DNA of 64,000 bases from Luminiphilus sp051201685 (GTDB taxonomy: Bacteria; Pseudomonadota; Gammaproteobacteria; Pseudomonadales; Halieaceae), in contig NZ_CP179213.1 in the NCBI RefSeq assembly GCF_051201685.1, positions 3,224,001 through 3,288,000 of the forward strand. Reading direction: 5' to 3'. A program made the translations under genes and the position numbers. The notes below the pieces were generated by a model, which was not told the DNA's origin, did not search any database, and saw only the letters and a list, made by a program, of their open reading frames with translations. The first letter of the stretch is position 1; the number at the start of each line of letters is the position of its first letter. Of the stretch, positions 1-8,163 are shown one piece after another.

Positions 1-1028
1 ATGGCACGCTGACCGCTAGTATCTTCAGCCTCTACGGCCAACAAAGCGGCGATGAGACCGACAATATCGTTGTCACCCTCAAGATGCGCAGACTCATAGA
101 AAGAGCCGTCACTCTCGCGTTTTATATTGCGTAGATGAACAAAGTGGATGCGGTCGCCGAACTCTTTTGCCATGGCCACTAAGTTGTTATCGCCTCGGGC
201 ACCAAAGGAACCGGCACACAGCGTTAAACCATTACTGGCACTAGGAACAGCCGCGACAAGCTTTCTGACATCCTCCGCTGTCGATAACACCCGGGGTAAG
301 CCAAAGAGCGAAAACGGGGGATCGTCGGGATGAATCACCATGTTGATATCGGCGACCTCAGCTGAGGGCATGATGTCCCGCAGAAAAGCGATGAGATTTT
401 GGCGATAGGCTTCGTTATCAAACTGATTGAAATGATTGATCGCCGCTAAGACACCTGCGCGATCATAGCTCCCCTCCCCCCCCGGCAGTCCTGCAATAAT
501 ATTATTTTCCAAGGCGGCAACGGCAGGCTGATCGAGGCCCTCAAAGCGCGCTCGTGCACCCTCGACGACCGCTTTATCGTAGCTATCTGTGGCTCCCGAG
601 CGCTGCAATACAAAAATATCGTAGACGGCGAAATCGACAATATCAAAGCGCAAGGCCTGACTGTTGTCGGGCAGCACGTATTCGAGGTTGGTGCGCGTCC
701 AGTCGACAACCGGCATAAAGTTGTAGCAGACCGTATGAATCCCAGCGGCACCGAGGTTGATCAGGGTCTTCTGATAATTGCTAATCAGGTGCCGATAGTG
801 CCCCGACCGCGTCTTGATATCGTTATGTAGGGGTACCGACTCCACCACCGACCAAACCAGGCCGGCAGACTCAATCAGTTGTTTGTGCGCTTCAATATCG
901 ACGAGAGGCCAGACATCACCCGTAGGGATCTGTGACAGGGAACTGACAACACCGGTTGCACCGGCCTGTCGAATTTGTTCCAAAGAAACGGGGTCATCGG
1001 GACCGAACCAACGCCAAGTCTCCAACAT
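1..1028 (-). CDS. uxuA: Mannonate dehydratase UxuA (3' end cut by the window edge)
   Basis: Dehydrates D-mannonate to 2-keto-3-deoxygluconate, the third step of glucuronate catabolism, in the cytoplasm. Reading leftwards from an ATG at 1028-1026 gives an open frame of 342 codons that runs off the window. It begins MLETWRWFGPDD and continues through GATGVVSSL and the VVESVPLHND segment, all typical of UxuA. The family is about 390-400 residues, so the C-terminal part with the conserved RPDHG metal-ligand segment lies outside. The frame is uninterrupted. It starts 16 bp after the uxaC stop, so it is almost certainly co-transcribed with uxaC and the GH2 gene from the promoter region near 4600. 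Substrate specificity is inferred from family and context. Confidence 0.93.
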   Translation of the reverse strand, partial: MLETWRWFGPDDPVSLEQIRQAGATGVVSSLSQIPTGDVWPLVDIEAHKQLIESAGLVWSVVESVPLHNDIKTRSGHYRHLISNYQKTLINLGAAGIHTVCYNFMPVVDWTRTNLEYVLPDNSQALRFDIVDFAVYDIFVLQRSGATDSYDKAVVEGARARFEGLDQPAVAALENNIIAGLPGGEGSYDRAGVLAAINHFNQFDNEAYRQNLIAFLRDIMPSAEVADINMVIHPDDPPFSLFGLPRVLSTAEDVRKLVAAVPSASNGLTLCAGSFGARGDNNLVAMAKEFGDRIHFVHLRNIKRESDGSFYESAHLEGDNDIVGLIAALLAVEAEDTSGQRA

Positions 1029-1044
1029 CAGACGTATTCGCCCT

Positions 1045-2502
1045 TCATCCTACAGCCCTGGCCAAGTGGCTGTGAGCGGGTTTATTTAACCGGTAAGCCT
1101 CCGTGGCCAATTCGGTCGTCAGTAAATGGATGAGTGATTGTGCTTCAGGCTCTGTAATTCTCCCCTCCAAAACCCACTCCGCAAGAAATCGAGCGTCTAT
1201 GCGTCGCGCCATATCATGCCGCGCTGGGATCGAGAAAAAAGCCCGGGTGTCGTCGTTGAACCCCGCAGTGTTGTAGAACCCGGCAGTCTCGGTCGTGCTG
1301 CGGCGAAACCGCAACATACCCTCAGGGCTGTCATGGAACCACCACGGCGGCCCCAAACGCAGCGCCGGATAGTGCCCTGCAAGGGGCGCCAGCTCTCTTG
1401 CATAAGTCGACTCATCCAATGTAAACATAATGAGCTCGAGGCCTGGTTCGTTACCCACTGCATTTAGAAGAGGCTGCAGGGCGTGGCAGTAGTCGACCCG
1501 CTGAGGAATATCCCCGCCTTTATCCGCACCGTAGGCCTCATAAAAGCCACGATTGTGGTTTCGTAACGCCCCGGGATGTATTTGCATAACAAGCCCATCG
1601 TCGAGACTCATGAACGCCATTTCAATTAGCATGTGCCCGCGAAACTGCGCCTTCTCTGCCTCACTTGCCGTGCCCTTTCGACATTTATCGAATAGTTGGC
1701 TGGCCACTTGTGCCGTGAGCTGTGTCGTTACGGGTGACACTGGGCCGTGATCAGAAGCCGTTGCACCCAACGCTTTGAAATCGCTGCGGCGACGCCGCAA
1801 TGCCTGTAGATAATCGTTATAAGTAGCGACGCCCTCCCCGGTGAGCACACCCAATTGTTCGACGTTGTCGCTAAAACCAGCGGCGTGAGGGTCGAGGACA
1901 TCATCGGGACGAAACGTGGTGGTTATGCGCCCAGACAGACCCTCGCTAGTCAGTTGTTCGTGGTGATGAAGGGAATCCAACGCGTGTTCAGTCGTAGCAA
2001 TGAACTGAATATTAAAGCGATCGAGCAAAGCCCTTGGCTTAAAACTACTCTGAGCAAGCAGGGAACTGATGTGGTCAAAATATTGATCAGCGGTGCTTTC
2101 GTTGAGGGCATAGTCAAGGCCAAAAACCTGTTGGAAGGTTGAGTCCAGCCACAGCCTCGAGGGTGTGCCCTGAAACAAATAGTAATGCTTAGCAAAGCAG
2201 CGCCACCCCTCCCGAGGCGTAACTGCCGGCGCAGCGCCCTTTGCTACCAACCCTACCGACTGTAGGTCGACACCCCGGCTATACAGCATGCGCAGTAAAT
2301 AATGATCAGGTAGAACCAGCAGGGAAAGCGGATCGCTGAAATGCGCATTTTCTGCAAACCACGCCGGATCGGTATGCCCATGGGGTGAAATAATGGGGCT
2401 ATCAACAACCTGTGCGTGTAGTGACCGAGCAAGATCCCGAGCCCGTGGCTCTATGGGAAACAGGCGGTCACTGTCGACGGCTATTGGGGCGTGTTCAGAC
2501 AT
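1045..2502 (-). CDS. uxaC: Glucuronate isomerase UxaC
   Basis: Isomerises D-glucuronate to D-fructuronate (also galacturonate to tagaturonate) in the cytoplasm. The 485-residue product is close to the usual length of about 470. Near the N-terminus it carries the metal-binding PHGHTDP segment (His41, His43) of the uronate isomerase amidohydrolase-fold family, followed by LVLPDHYLLRMLYSRG, which is characteristic of UxaC. It is the middle gene of a minus-strand operon, 14 bp after the GH2 gene and 16 bp before uxuA. The supply of fructuronate is then reduced by the UxuB-like enzyme encoded on the plus strand at 8164. The start is an ATG at 2502 with no strong ribosome-binding site, which suggests translation coupled to the upstream gene. 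Confidence 0.95.
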   Translation of the reverse strand: MSEHAPIAVDSDRLFPIEPRARDLARSLHAQVVDSPIISPHGHTDPAWFAENAHFSDPLSLLVLPDHYLLRMLYSRGVDLQSVGLVAKGAAPAVTPREGWRCFAKHYYLFQGTPSRLWLDSTFQQVFGLDYALNESTADQYFDHISSLLAQSSFKPRALLDRFNIQFIATTEHALDSLHHHEQLTSEGLSGRITTTFRPDDVLDPHAAGFSDNVEQLGVLTGEGVATYNDYLQALRRRRSDFKALGATASDHGPVSPVTTQLTAQVASQLFDKCRKGTASEAEKAQFRGHMLIEMAFMSLDDGLVMQIHPGALRNHNRGFYEAYGADKGGDIPQRVDYCHALQPLLNAVGNEPGLELIMFTLDESTYARELAPLAGHYPALRLGPPWWFHDSPEGMLRFRRSTTETAGFYNTAGFNDDTRAFFSIPARHDMARRIDARFLAEWVLEGRITEPEAQSLIHLLTTELATEAYRLNKPAHSHLARAVG

Positions 2503-2516
2503 CGCTAAATCTGCGC

Positions 2517-4550
2517 TCAGTGCGTATCGGCCCAGGGGCCGTTATAGAAATCGCGCAGTACGTAGAAAGCTTGTTTGCGTCGCCCGTTTTGATCGATCAA
2601 TCCTTTTCGATTTCGATAGTCTTGAATTCCCGGCAGGGAGCGCAACATGGCACGAAAATCTTTGAGAATCCATGGCGTCATACCCTGAACCTGCGGGCTA
2701 TGACTGAGCATGGCAATCTGAGCACGATAAACCGCGGCCTGATAATCCTCGGTCCAAACACCCTCACCGCGCTTGCCCGCTTTGGCACCGGCACCAAACT
2801 CAGAAATAAACATAGGTTTACCAAAAGCCGTACTCATGGTGACTTGGGGTATAAATTGCAGCATGAGTTTACGGATAGTTTGTTCACTCACGCCCATTTG
2901 CGGCGCCAACGCTCGCGCGTAATACCAGCCAAAATACTCGTTGTAGCTAACGATATCTACCAGCTCACCCAGTGGGTCGTCGATCACCAACGTAAAACTC
3001 GACCCGGGCTCTGGCGCAGCCTCTCCGGCAGCTGCCAGAACACCTTGAAAAATGGCCTTTTCCTCATCACTGGCGATATCGCTGCCCTGGCCGTGGGCCG
3101 CTAAATGGGCCGCCACATGCTTGAGCTCTCGGCGGGTATCGCCTAGCAATGCCGCTGACACCAGTCGGCTGTCATCGAGTTCTCTTACATCGTCGATTAA
3201 GCGGCCCAAAAACTTCATGCGCGACTCGGAATAGGGCGTCTCATTGGCAACCGACCAGATGACAACACTGGCGCGATTCCAGTCGCGTTCGATTAGGCGC
3301 GAAATTTGGTCTCGTGCTATCGCTAGCGTATCGGCATTTTCCCAGGCAATGTTCCAGTAAATAGGAACTTCCTCCCACAGCAAAATGCCCATCTCATCGG
3401 CAACCCGGGCCGCATGACGTGAATACGGGTAGTGTGCCGCTCGCACAAAGTTAACGCCCAGATTCTTAGCCTCGTTGAAGAGCACTCGCATATCGGCTTT
3501 GGAGTACGCCACACCATCACGACCGATCGGTTCCTCGTGGGTGGAAATGCCCTTAAATTTAATCGGCTCACCATTGAGCATAATGGTGGTGCCTGAGGTT
3601 TCAATGGTTCTAAAACCAATCTGATCGCTGACCCGGTCATCACCGGCAGCCAGCTCTACCCGATACAATTTTGGCGCGTCTGGATGCCAGAGTTCTGGTT
3701 GTGCCGGAATGCTCAGCTGGGCGTCACCATTGTCGCTGATGCGCGCCGTCTGACTGATGTCGAGTTGGGGTATAACAACCGTGACCTCGTCACCAGCTGC
3801 AAACCCCTCAGTCGCAACTTCCGCGGTAATGGCGTTGCGATCGTTGTTGAGTACAACTTTGGCATTCACAATGTATTGCTCAGGTGTCGCCACCAGCATG
3901 ACATCGCGGGTAAGACCGCCGTAAGGCCACCAGTCGGTTCGCCCGGTAGGCACGGTATCGTCACCCAGACGATTGTTAATGCGAATAACTAAATCATTGC
4001 CCTCGGGTTGCAGGTGCGCTGTTACGTCAACTGAAAAGGGCACATAACCGCCCTTGTGACGCGCCACCGGCGCACCGTTTAGAAAAACCGTCGCGTCAAA
4101 ATTGGCGCCACCAAACCACAAGTGATACCGCGTATCGGCCTCAGCCTCGACATTGAAATTGCGTTGGTACCACACCGTGTCTCGATAGAAAAAAAGCTCT
4201 TGCCGCTGGGTATTGAAATCACCGGGCACACGAATATCAGCAGCGTCTGGATAGCTGTATTCCAGCAATTGGAAAGCGTCGACCGGGGTCCGTGTCGTCG
4301 CCCAGCCTCCAAAAAAGCCACCTGGCGTCCCGACCTGCATAGGGTCCACAAGGAGCTTCCAACTCCCGTTGAGGCTTTGGGCCTCTCGAGAATCTACCCA
4401 GCCCATTACAGCACTCGCAGGCTCGGGCACCACTAGCTCCGGAGTTACAAAGGGCGCAGGCTCTTCATCTTCCTCAGCAGCCCAAAGGGGATTTGCCGCC
4501 AGCATGCTCAGTAATACCGCCCAAATTAGAGTGCCTAAATGTTTTCCCAT
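2517..4550 (-). CDS. Secreted GH2 glycosidase, probable beta-glucuronidase
   Basis: Glycoside hydrolase family 2 enzyme of 677 residues, likely releasing glucuronic acid from oligosaccharides in the periplasm or at the surface. Residues 1-24 form a signal peptide (LIWAVLLSMLAANPLWAA). A jelly-roll sugar-binding domain (about 55-220, with PGDFN and GGYVPFSVDVT), an immunoglobulin-like domain (about 225-320) and a TIM barrel (from about 330) follow. The acid/base is Glu437 in WSVANE and the nucleophile is Glu584 in FISEFG, the normal GH2 layout. RAAHYPYS in the barrel is also typical. It leads the uxaC-uxuA operon, which argues for a glucuronide substrate, but beta-galactosidase or other GH2 activity cannot be excluded. 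A GGAAGGGA ribosome-binding site precedes the ATG. Confidence 0.88.
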   Translation of the reverse strand: MGKHLGTLIWAVLLSMLAANPLWAAEEDEEPAPFVTPELVVPEPASAVMGWVDSREAQSLNGSWKLLVDPMQVGTPGGFFGGWATTRTPVDAFQLLEYSYPDAADIRVPGDFNTQRQELFFYRDTVWYQRNFNVEAEADTRYHLWFGGANFDATVFLNGAPVARHKGGYVPFSVDVTAHLQPEGNDLVIRINNRLGDDTVPTGRTDWWPYGGLTRDVMLVATPEQYIVNAKVVLNNDRNAITAEVATEGFAAGDEVTVVIPQLDISQTARISDNGDAQLSIPAQPELWHPDAPKLYRVELAAGDDRVSDQIGFRTIETSGTTIMLNGEPIKFKGISTHEEPIGRDGVAYSKADMRVLFNEAKNLGVNFVRAAHYPYSRHAARVADEMGILLWEEVPIYWNIAWENADTLAIARDQISRLIERDWNRASVVIWSVANETPYSESRMKFLGRLIDDVRELDDSRLVSAALLGDTRRELKHVAAHLAAHGQGSDIASDEEKAIFQGVLAAAGEAAPEPGSSFTLVIDDPLGELVDIVSYNEYFGWYYARALAPQMGVSEQTIRKLMLQFIPQVTMSTAFGKPMFISEFGAGAKAGKRGEGVWTEDYQAAVYRAQIAMLSHSPQVQGMTPWILKDFRAMLRSLPGIQDYRNRKGLIDQNGRRKQAFYVLRDFYNGPWADTH

Positions 4551-4605
4551 GGTCCCTTCCCAAATTTATTATTTTCCAATGATCGGCCCAAATCATAAGG
4601 TCGAG

Positions 4606-4619
4606 AGACACCGGTGTCT
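4606..4619. promoter_or_regulatory. Perfect 14-bp palindrome, probable LacI-family operator
   Basis: AGACACCGGTGTCT is identical to its reverse complement and has the central CG typical of LacI-family operators. It lies in the 151-bp gap between the divergent GH2-uxaC-uxuA operon and the lacI-type gene at 4702, so one bound repressor could control both directions. Binding of the adjacent regulator is inferred. Confidence 0.75.
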
Positions 4620-4701
4620 ACCCGCAAATCCAATTTACGGTATGCTGCACACCGAACCGCATTAAAAAGCTCAACCCAACGGGGCGCTTTTAGAGACAGG
4701 C

Positions 4702-5718
4702 ATGGATTCAAAAAATAAAAACCTCAACATCAATGAAGTAGCCCGTCTTGCAGGGGTTTCCAAGAAATCGGTCTCCCGAGTTCTCAACGAACAAAAGGGC
4801 GTATCCGACGCTACCCGAGAGCATATCAAAAGCATTATGGCCGAAGTGGGCTACCAGCCCAGCCGCCAGGCACGCGCTCTTGCGAACGCCCAATCCTTCT
4901 TACTGGGCCTTGCCTACAACAACCAGAACCCCAGCTACGTGCTGGATCTTTTAAACGGCTCGCAACTCGCCGCCAATGCTCTGGGCTATGAGATTGTGAT
5001 GCACCGCATGGACGCTAATAATCGCGCAGTCGACGAGATTATTAGCTTCATGCGACGCTCGGGTTGTGACGGGCTCATTCTTACCCCGCCCCTGTCAGAA
5101 TCGGCCTCAATTGTTGCCAAGCTGTGCGATGAAGGCTGGCCCGTCGTGCGCATCGCCGGTGACAACGCCGATTTCCCAATGCCGCAAATACGCTATAACG
5201 ATAGGACTGCAGCACTGAAGATTACCAACCAGCTCATTGCAGCGGGGCATTCCGCAATTGCATTTATTGGTGGCCCAGCCAATGCCGGCCCCACGCTTCG
5301 AAGACTGGCGGGGGTGCGCGATGCCATGGCTCTGAACGACCTCAACCTGAACGATGCAGACATTCAGTACGGCGACTTTACCTTTGAATCAGGCCGGCGC
5401 TGTGCGGAGTTGCTGCTGGCACAGGAGCAGCGCCCCAGTGCTGTCATTTGTGCCAATGACGAGATGGCCGCGGGTGTTTTTCAAACCGCTGCCGCCCTAG
5501 AGCTGACCATTCCCCGAGACCTATCCGTAACCGGCTTCGATAACTCCCCCGTCGCGTCCCACCTTTGGCCGCCATTAACGTCGGTTAGGCAACCGGTTCA
5601 GGAAATGACGGCCCTTGCCGTGGAACTACTGGTGAACCCCAGAGATCAAACCGAGGCCATACAACAATTTGAAGCCCAAGTGGTCACACGCGCCTCAACA
5701 GCCCAGATCAATTCCTAG
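4702..5718 (+). CDS. LacI-family transcriptional regulator of the glucuronate locus
   Basis: A 338-residue LacI/GalR-type repressor. The N-terminal helix-turn-helix and hinge are plain (NINEVARLAGVSKKSVSRVLN at about 9-29, then GYQPSRQARALA). A periplasmic-binding-protein-like sugar-sensing domain fills the rest, including the VICANDEMAAGVF and GFDNSPVASHLWPPLTSVRQP segments seen in this family. It is divergent from the GH2-uxaC-uxuA operon and precedes the TonB receptor in the same direction. The palindrome at 4606-4619 and the half-matching site at 5771-5784 suggest it controls both arms and itself. The inducer is not visible in the sequence; glucuronate, fructuronate or an oligosaccharide are natural candidates. 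Confidence 0.93.
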   Translation: MDSKNKNLNINEVARLAGVSKKSVSRVLNEQKGVSDATREHIKSIMAEVGYQPSRQARALANAQSFLLGLAYNNQNPSYVLDLLNGSQLAANALGYEIVMHRMDANNRAVDEIISFMRRSGCDGLILTPPLSESASIVAKLCDEGWPVVRIAGDNADFPMPQIRYNDRTAALKITNQLIAAGHSAIAFIGGPANAGPTLRRLAGVRDAMALNDLNLNDADIQYGDFTFESGRRCAELLLAQEQRPSAVICANDEMAAGVFQTAAALELTIPRDLSVTGFDNSPVASHLWPPLTSVRQPVQEMTALAVELLVNPRDQTEAIQQFEAQVVTRASTAQINS

Positions 5719-5770
5719 CTCCAAAACGCTCTAGTCCAATCGAATGGCAAAAAAGCTTGCGCCACCAATA

Positions 5771-5784
5771 AGACACCGGTTACC
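5771..5784. promoter_or_regulatory. Second probable LacI operator upstream of the TonB receptor
   Basis: AGACACCGGTTACC shares its first ten bases (AGACACCGGT) with the palindrome at 4606-4619 but has a degenerate right half. It lies 38 bp before the receptor ATG at 5822, where a repressor would block transcription. An AGAGGA ribosome-binding site follows at 5809-5814. Confidence 0.6.
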
Positions 5785-5821
5785 TTAAGAAATTAAACAA
5801 CAACAAAAAGAGGAATCTGGC

Positions 5822-8089
5822 ATGTCATTACGTGACCCCAAGCGGTTTGGCGGTAAAACTACATTGGCTATTGCAATAGCAGGCTTATCCCTTGGGATGA
5901 CAAGCCCAGCGCTTCACGCACAACAAGACGATGAAGCCCTGACGCTAGAGGTGGTTCGCGTAGTCGCACAAAAGCGCGAAGAGAGCGTATTTGAAGTCCC
6001 CGCGGCCGTCACCGCAATATCGGCGGAGATGTTGGCTAACAGTGGCATTAATGACTTCTCCGGCCTGACATCGCTGGCACCATCGCTCACCATACAAGAT
6101 GCAGCAAACACCGGTAATGCCAGTATCAACCTCCGTGGCATAGGCACGTATGCTTTTTCTATTGGCGTGGAGCCCAGCGTGTCAGTCATTGTCGATGACG
6201 TGCCCGTGGTCCAACAAGCGCAGGCCTTTAACACTCTGGCAGATATTGAACGTGTCGAGGTTTTGAGGGGCCCTCAAGGTACCTTGTTCGGCAAAAATGC
6301 TTCGGCAGGTGTCATCAACATTATTACTGCAGGCCCCACTGAAGAGCTGGAAGGCTTCATTGAGGGTTCTTTTACTGACGACGACGAATATCGCATCAAT
6401 GCGGCCCTATCCGGTCCCATCGGTAACAGCGCCGGCTTTCGACTCAATGCCTACACCCACGAGCGCGATGGACACATAACTAACCTCACTAATGGCAGCG
6501 ACCTCAATGGTGACGAGGGTTTCGGCGTTAGAGGCAAGCTGGTGATTAATGCCAGTGAAGCTTTGTCGCTGCAGTTTGTCGCCGACTACAGCGAACGGGA
6601 CGTGGCGGGCACAGCTGCTACCTATCGTGACATTCCACCGGGCTCGGCGCTGTTTGGTGCCTTTCCGACATCGCTTTTTACTGACGGTATTACCCCGGGT
6701 GAGGACAACCGGAATACCCGCCTCGATTACACGCCAAAGTCCGACAATGAGCAGTTAATGACCTCGTTCAAATTTTCCTACGATATGGGGGGCTACCGTT
6801 TAGTGGGTGTCACCAGCTATCAGGACTGGAGTTATGTGTTTGAGCAGGATGTAGACGGCACCGAATTTAACATTGCCGGCGCGTTTACCGGTGGCGCCCT
6901 CGACGGTGGCATTTATCAGATTGGGCCTTTTGACGCCGACCAGATTACCCAGGAACTGCGACTTGAATCTCCAACCGATGGCAACATGGATTACGTCGTG
7001 GGCCTCTGGTACTCCGACGCCAATACCGATCGCGTCTTCAACCGGCTACCGCTGTTTGTCGCCGACTGGGAGGCTGCCTCAGGGAATACCAATATGGCCG
7101 CTTTCGGTCAGCTCAACTTCCATTTGTCCGATCGCCTCGATCTCACCGCGGGTGGCCGTTTTGGCCGAGAGGAAATCGATGTGTACTTTCAAGACTTCGC
7201 TGCAGGCACCGTTTATGACAGCGACGACTCTGAATCTTATGCCGTCGGTAAGCTCGCCCTTCAGTACGCGATTCGCGATGACATGTTCACCTACGCGAGT
7301 ATTTCTACCGGCTACAAGGGTCAGGGCTATGACATTAGCTCGGGCTTCGACCAGTCTCGCGCTGACAACCCCGTGGGCTCTGAGGATGCCGTCTCTTACG
7401 AAGTGGGCCTCAAAGGTTCACTCCTAGACGGGCGCGCGCAGTTCAGCGTGGTGGCCTTCCTGACAGACTATGAAGACTTCCAGGCACAGAGCTCGAAGGT
7501 AGATGTTAACGAGGGCCTCACCTTTAAGCTTAACAACGTGGGTGAATTACGCACCAAGGGCATAGAAGCTGACTTCGCTGCGCAACTGTCCTCATCCCTG
7601 AGGTTCGATGCCGGCTTAGCACTCATTGACGCTGAAATCACTGAGTTCCCTGGAGCAAACTGTTATCCCGGTCAGACCGAGCAACAGGGTTGTGTAGGCG
7701 GTTCTCAAAACTTAGCGGGCAAGCCCCTCGCGAATTCTCCAGACTTTAAATACAATCTGGGGCTGACTTGGGAGTCATCGCCTTCAGGATGGCCTGTTGT
7801 GCTGTTCGCCAACGGAAACTACAGCTATCAAGACGATATAAACTTCTCGCTGCTGGCTAACCCAAGGACCATTCAGGATGGCTACGGTATTGCCAACTTC
7901 AGCGCAGGCGTCGAGGGCGCAGATGGAGGCTACCGAATCACTCTGTTTGTGAATAACGCCTTTGACGAGCAATACGCTACTGCTATCGGCGACAGCTCGG
8001 GGTTTTACGGTGGCGCACCGGTTCTTACGCAACTGTTACCACGTAACGCCGAGCGGTATTTGGGCGTGAAGGCGCGTTTATCTTTCTAA
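5822..8089 (+). CDS. TonB-dependent outer membrane receptor (glucuronate-containing glycan)
   Basis: A 755-residue TonB-dependent receptor that would import an oligosaccharide across the outer membrane. A signal peptide ending in SPALHAQ (about residue 34) is followed by a TonB-box-like VVRVVAQKREES and a plug domain with PSLTIQDA, INLRGIG and the strongly conserved VEVLRGPQGTLFGKNA near residue 145. The remainder is beta-barrel with alternating aromatic strands, ending YLGVKARLSF, a normal C-terminal Phe outer membrane signature. It sits between the LacI regulator and uxuB. The carbohydrate role is inferred from context, since specificity of these receptors cannot be read from sequence. A terminator follows immediately. 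Confidence 0.92.
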   Translation: MSLRDPKRFGGKTTLAIAIAGLSLGMTSPALHAQQDDEALTLEVVRVVAQKREESVFEVPAAVTAISAEMLANSGINDFSGLTSLAPSLTIQDAANTGNASINLRGIGTYAFSIGVEPSVSVIVDDVPVVQQAQAFNTLADIERVEVLRGPQGTLFGKNASAGVINIITAGPTEELEGFIEGSFTDDDEYRINAALSGPIGNSAGFRLNAYTHERDGHITNLTNGSDLNGDEGFGVRGKLVINASEALSLQFVADYSERDVAGTAATYRDIPPGSALFGAFPTSLFTDGITPGEDNRNTRLDYTPKSDNEQLMTSFKFSYDMGGYRLVGVTSYQDWSYVFEQDVDGTEFNIAGAFTGGALDGGIYQIGPFDADQITQELRLESPTDGNMDYVVGLWYSDANTDRVFNRLPLFVADWEAASGNTNMAAFGQLNFHLSDRLDLTAGGRFGREEIDVYFQDFAAGTVYDSDDSESYAVGKLALQYAIRDDMFTYASISTGYKGQGYDISSGFDQSRADNPVGSEDAVSYEVGLKGSLLDGRAQFSVVAFLTDYEDFQAQSSKVDVNEGLTFKLNNVGELRTKGIEADFAAQLSSSLRFDAGLALIDAEITEFPGANCYPGQTEQQGCVGGSQNLAGKPLANSPDFKYNLGLTWESSPSGWPVVLFANGNYSYQDDINFSLLANPRTIQDGYGIANFSAGVEGADGGYRITLFVNNAFDEQYATAIGDSSGFYGGAPVLTQLLPRNAERYLGVKARLSF

Positions 8090-8122
8090 GATCGCCTAGC
8101 CTTAACGCTTTAGAGCGCATTG

Positions 8123-8153
8123 AGAAGCTGCCATGGGGCGGCTTCTTTTTTTT
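8123..8153 (+). terminator. Rho-independent terminator after the TonB receptor
   Basis: A 10-bp stem (AGAAGCTGCC with GGCGGCTTCT, one G-T wobble), a 4-base loop and a run of nine T form a canonical intrinsic terminator. It ends only about 10 bases before the TTG start of the uxuB-like gene, so it may also limit read-through into that gene. Confidence 0.9.
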
Positions 8154-8163
8154 GTGAGTTATT

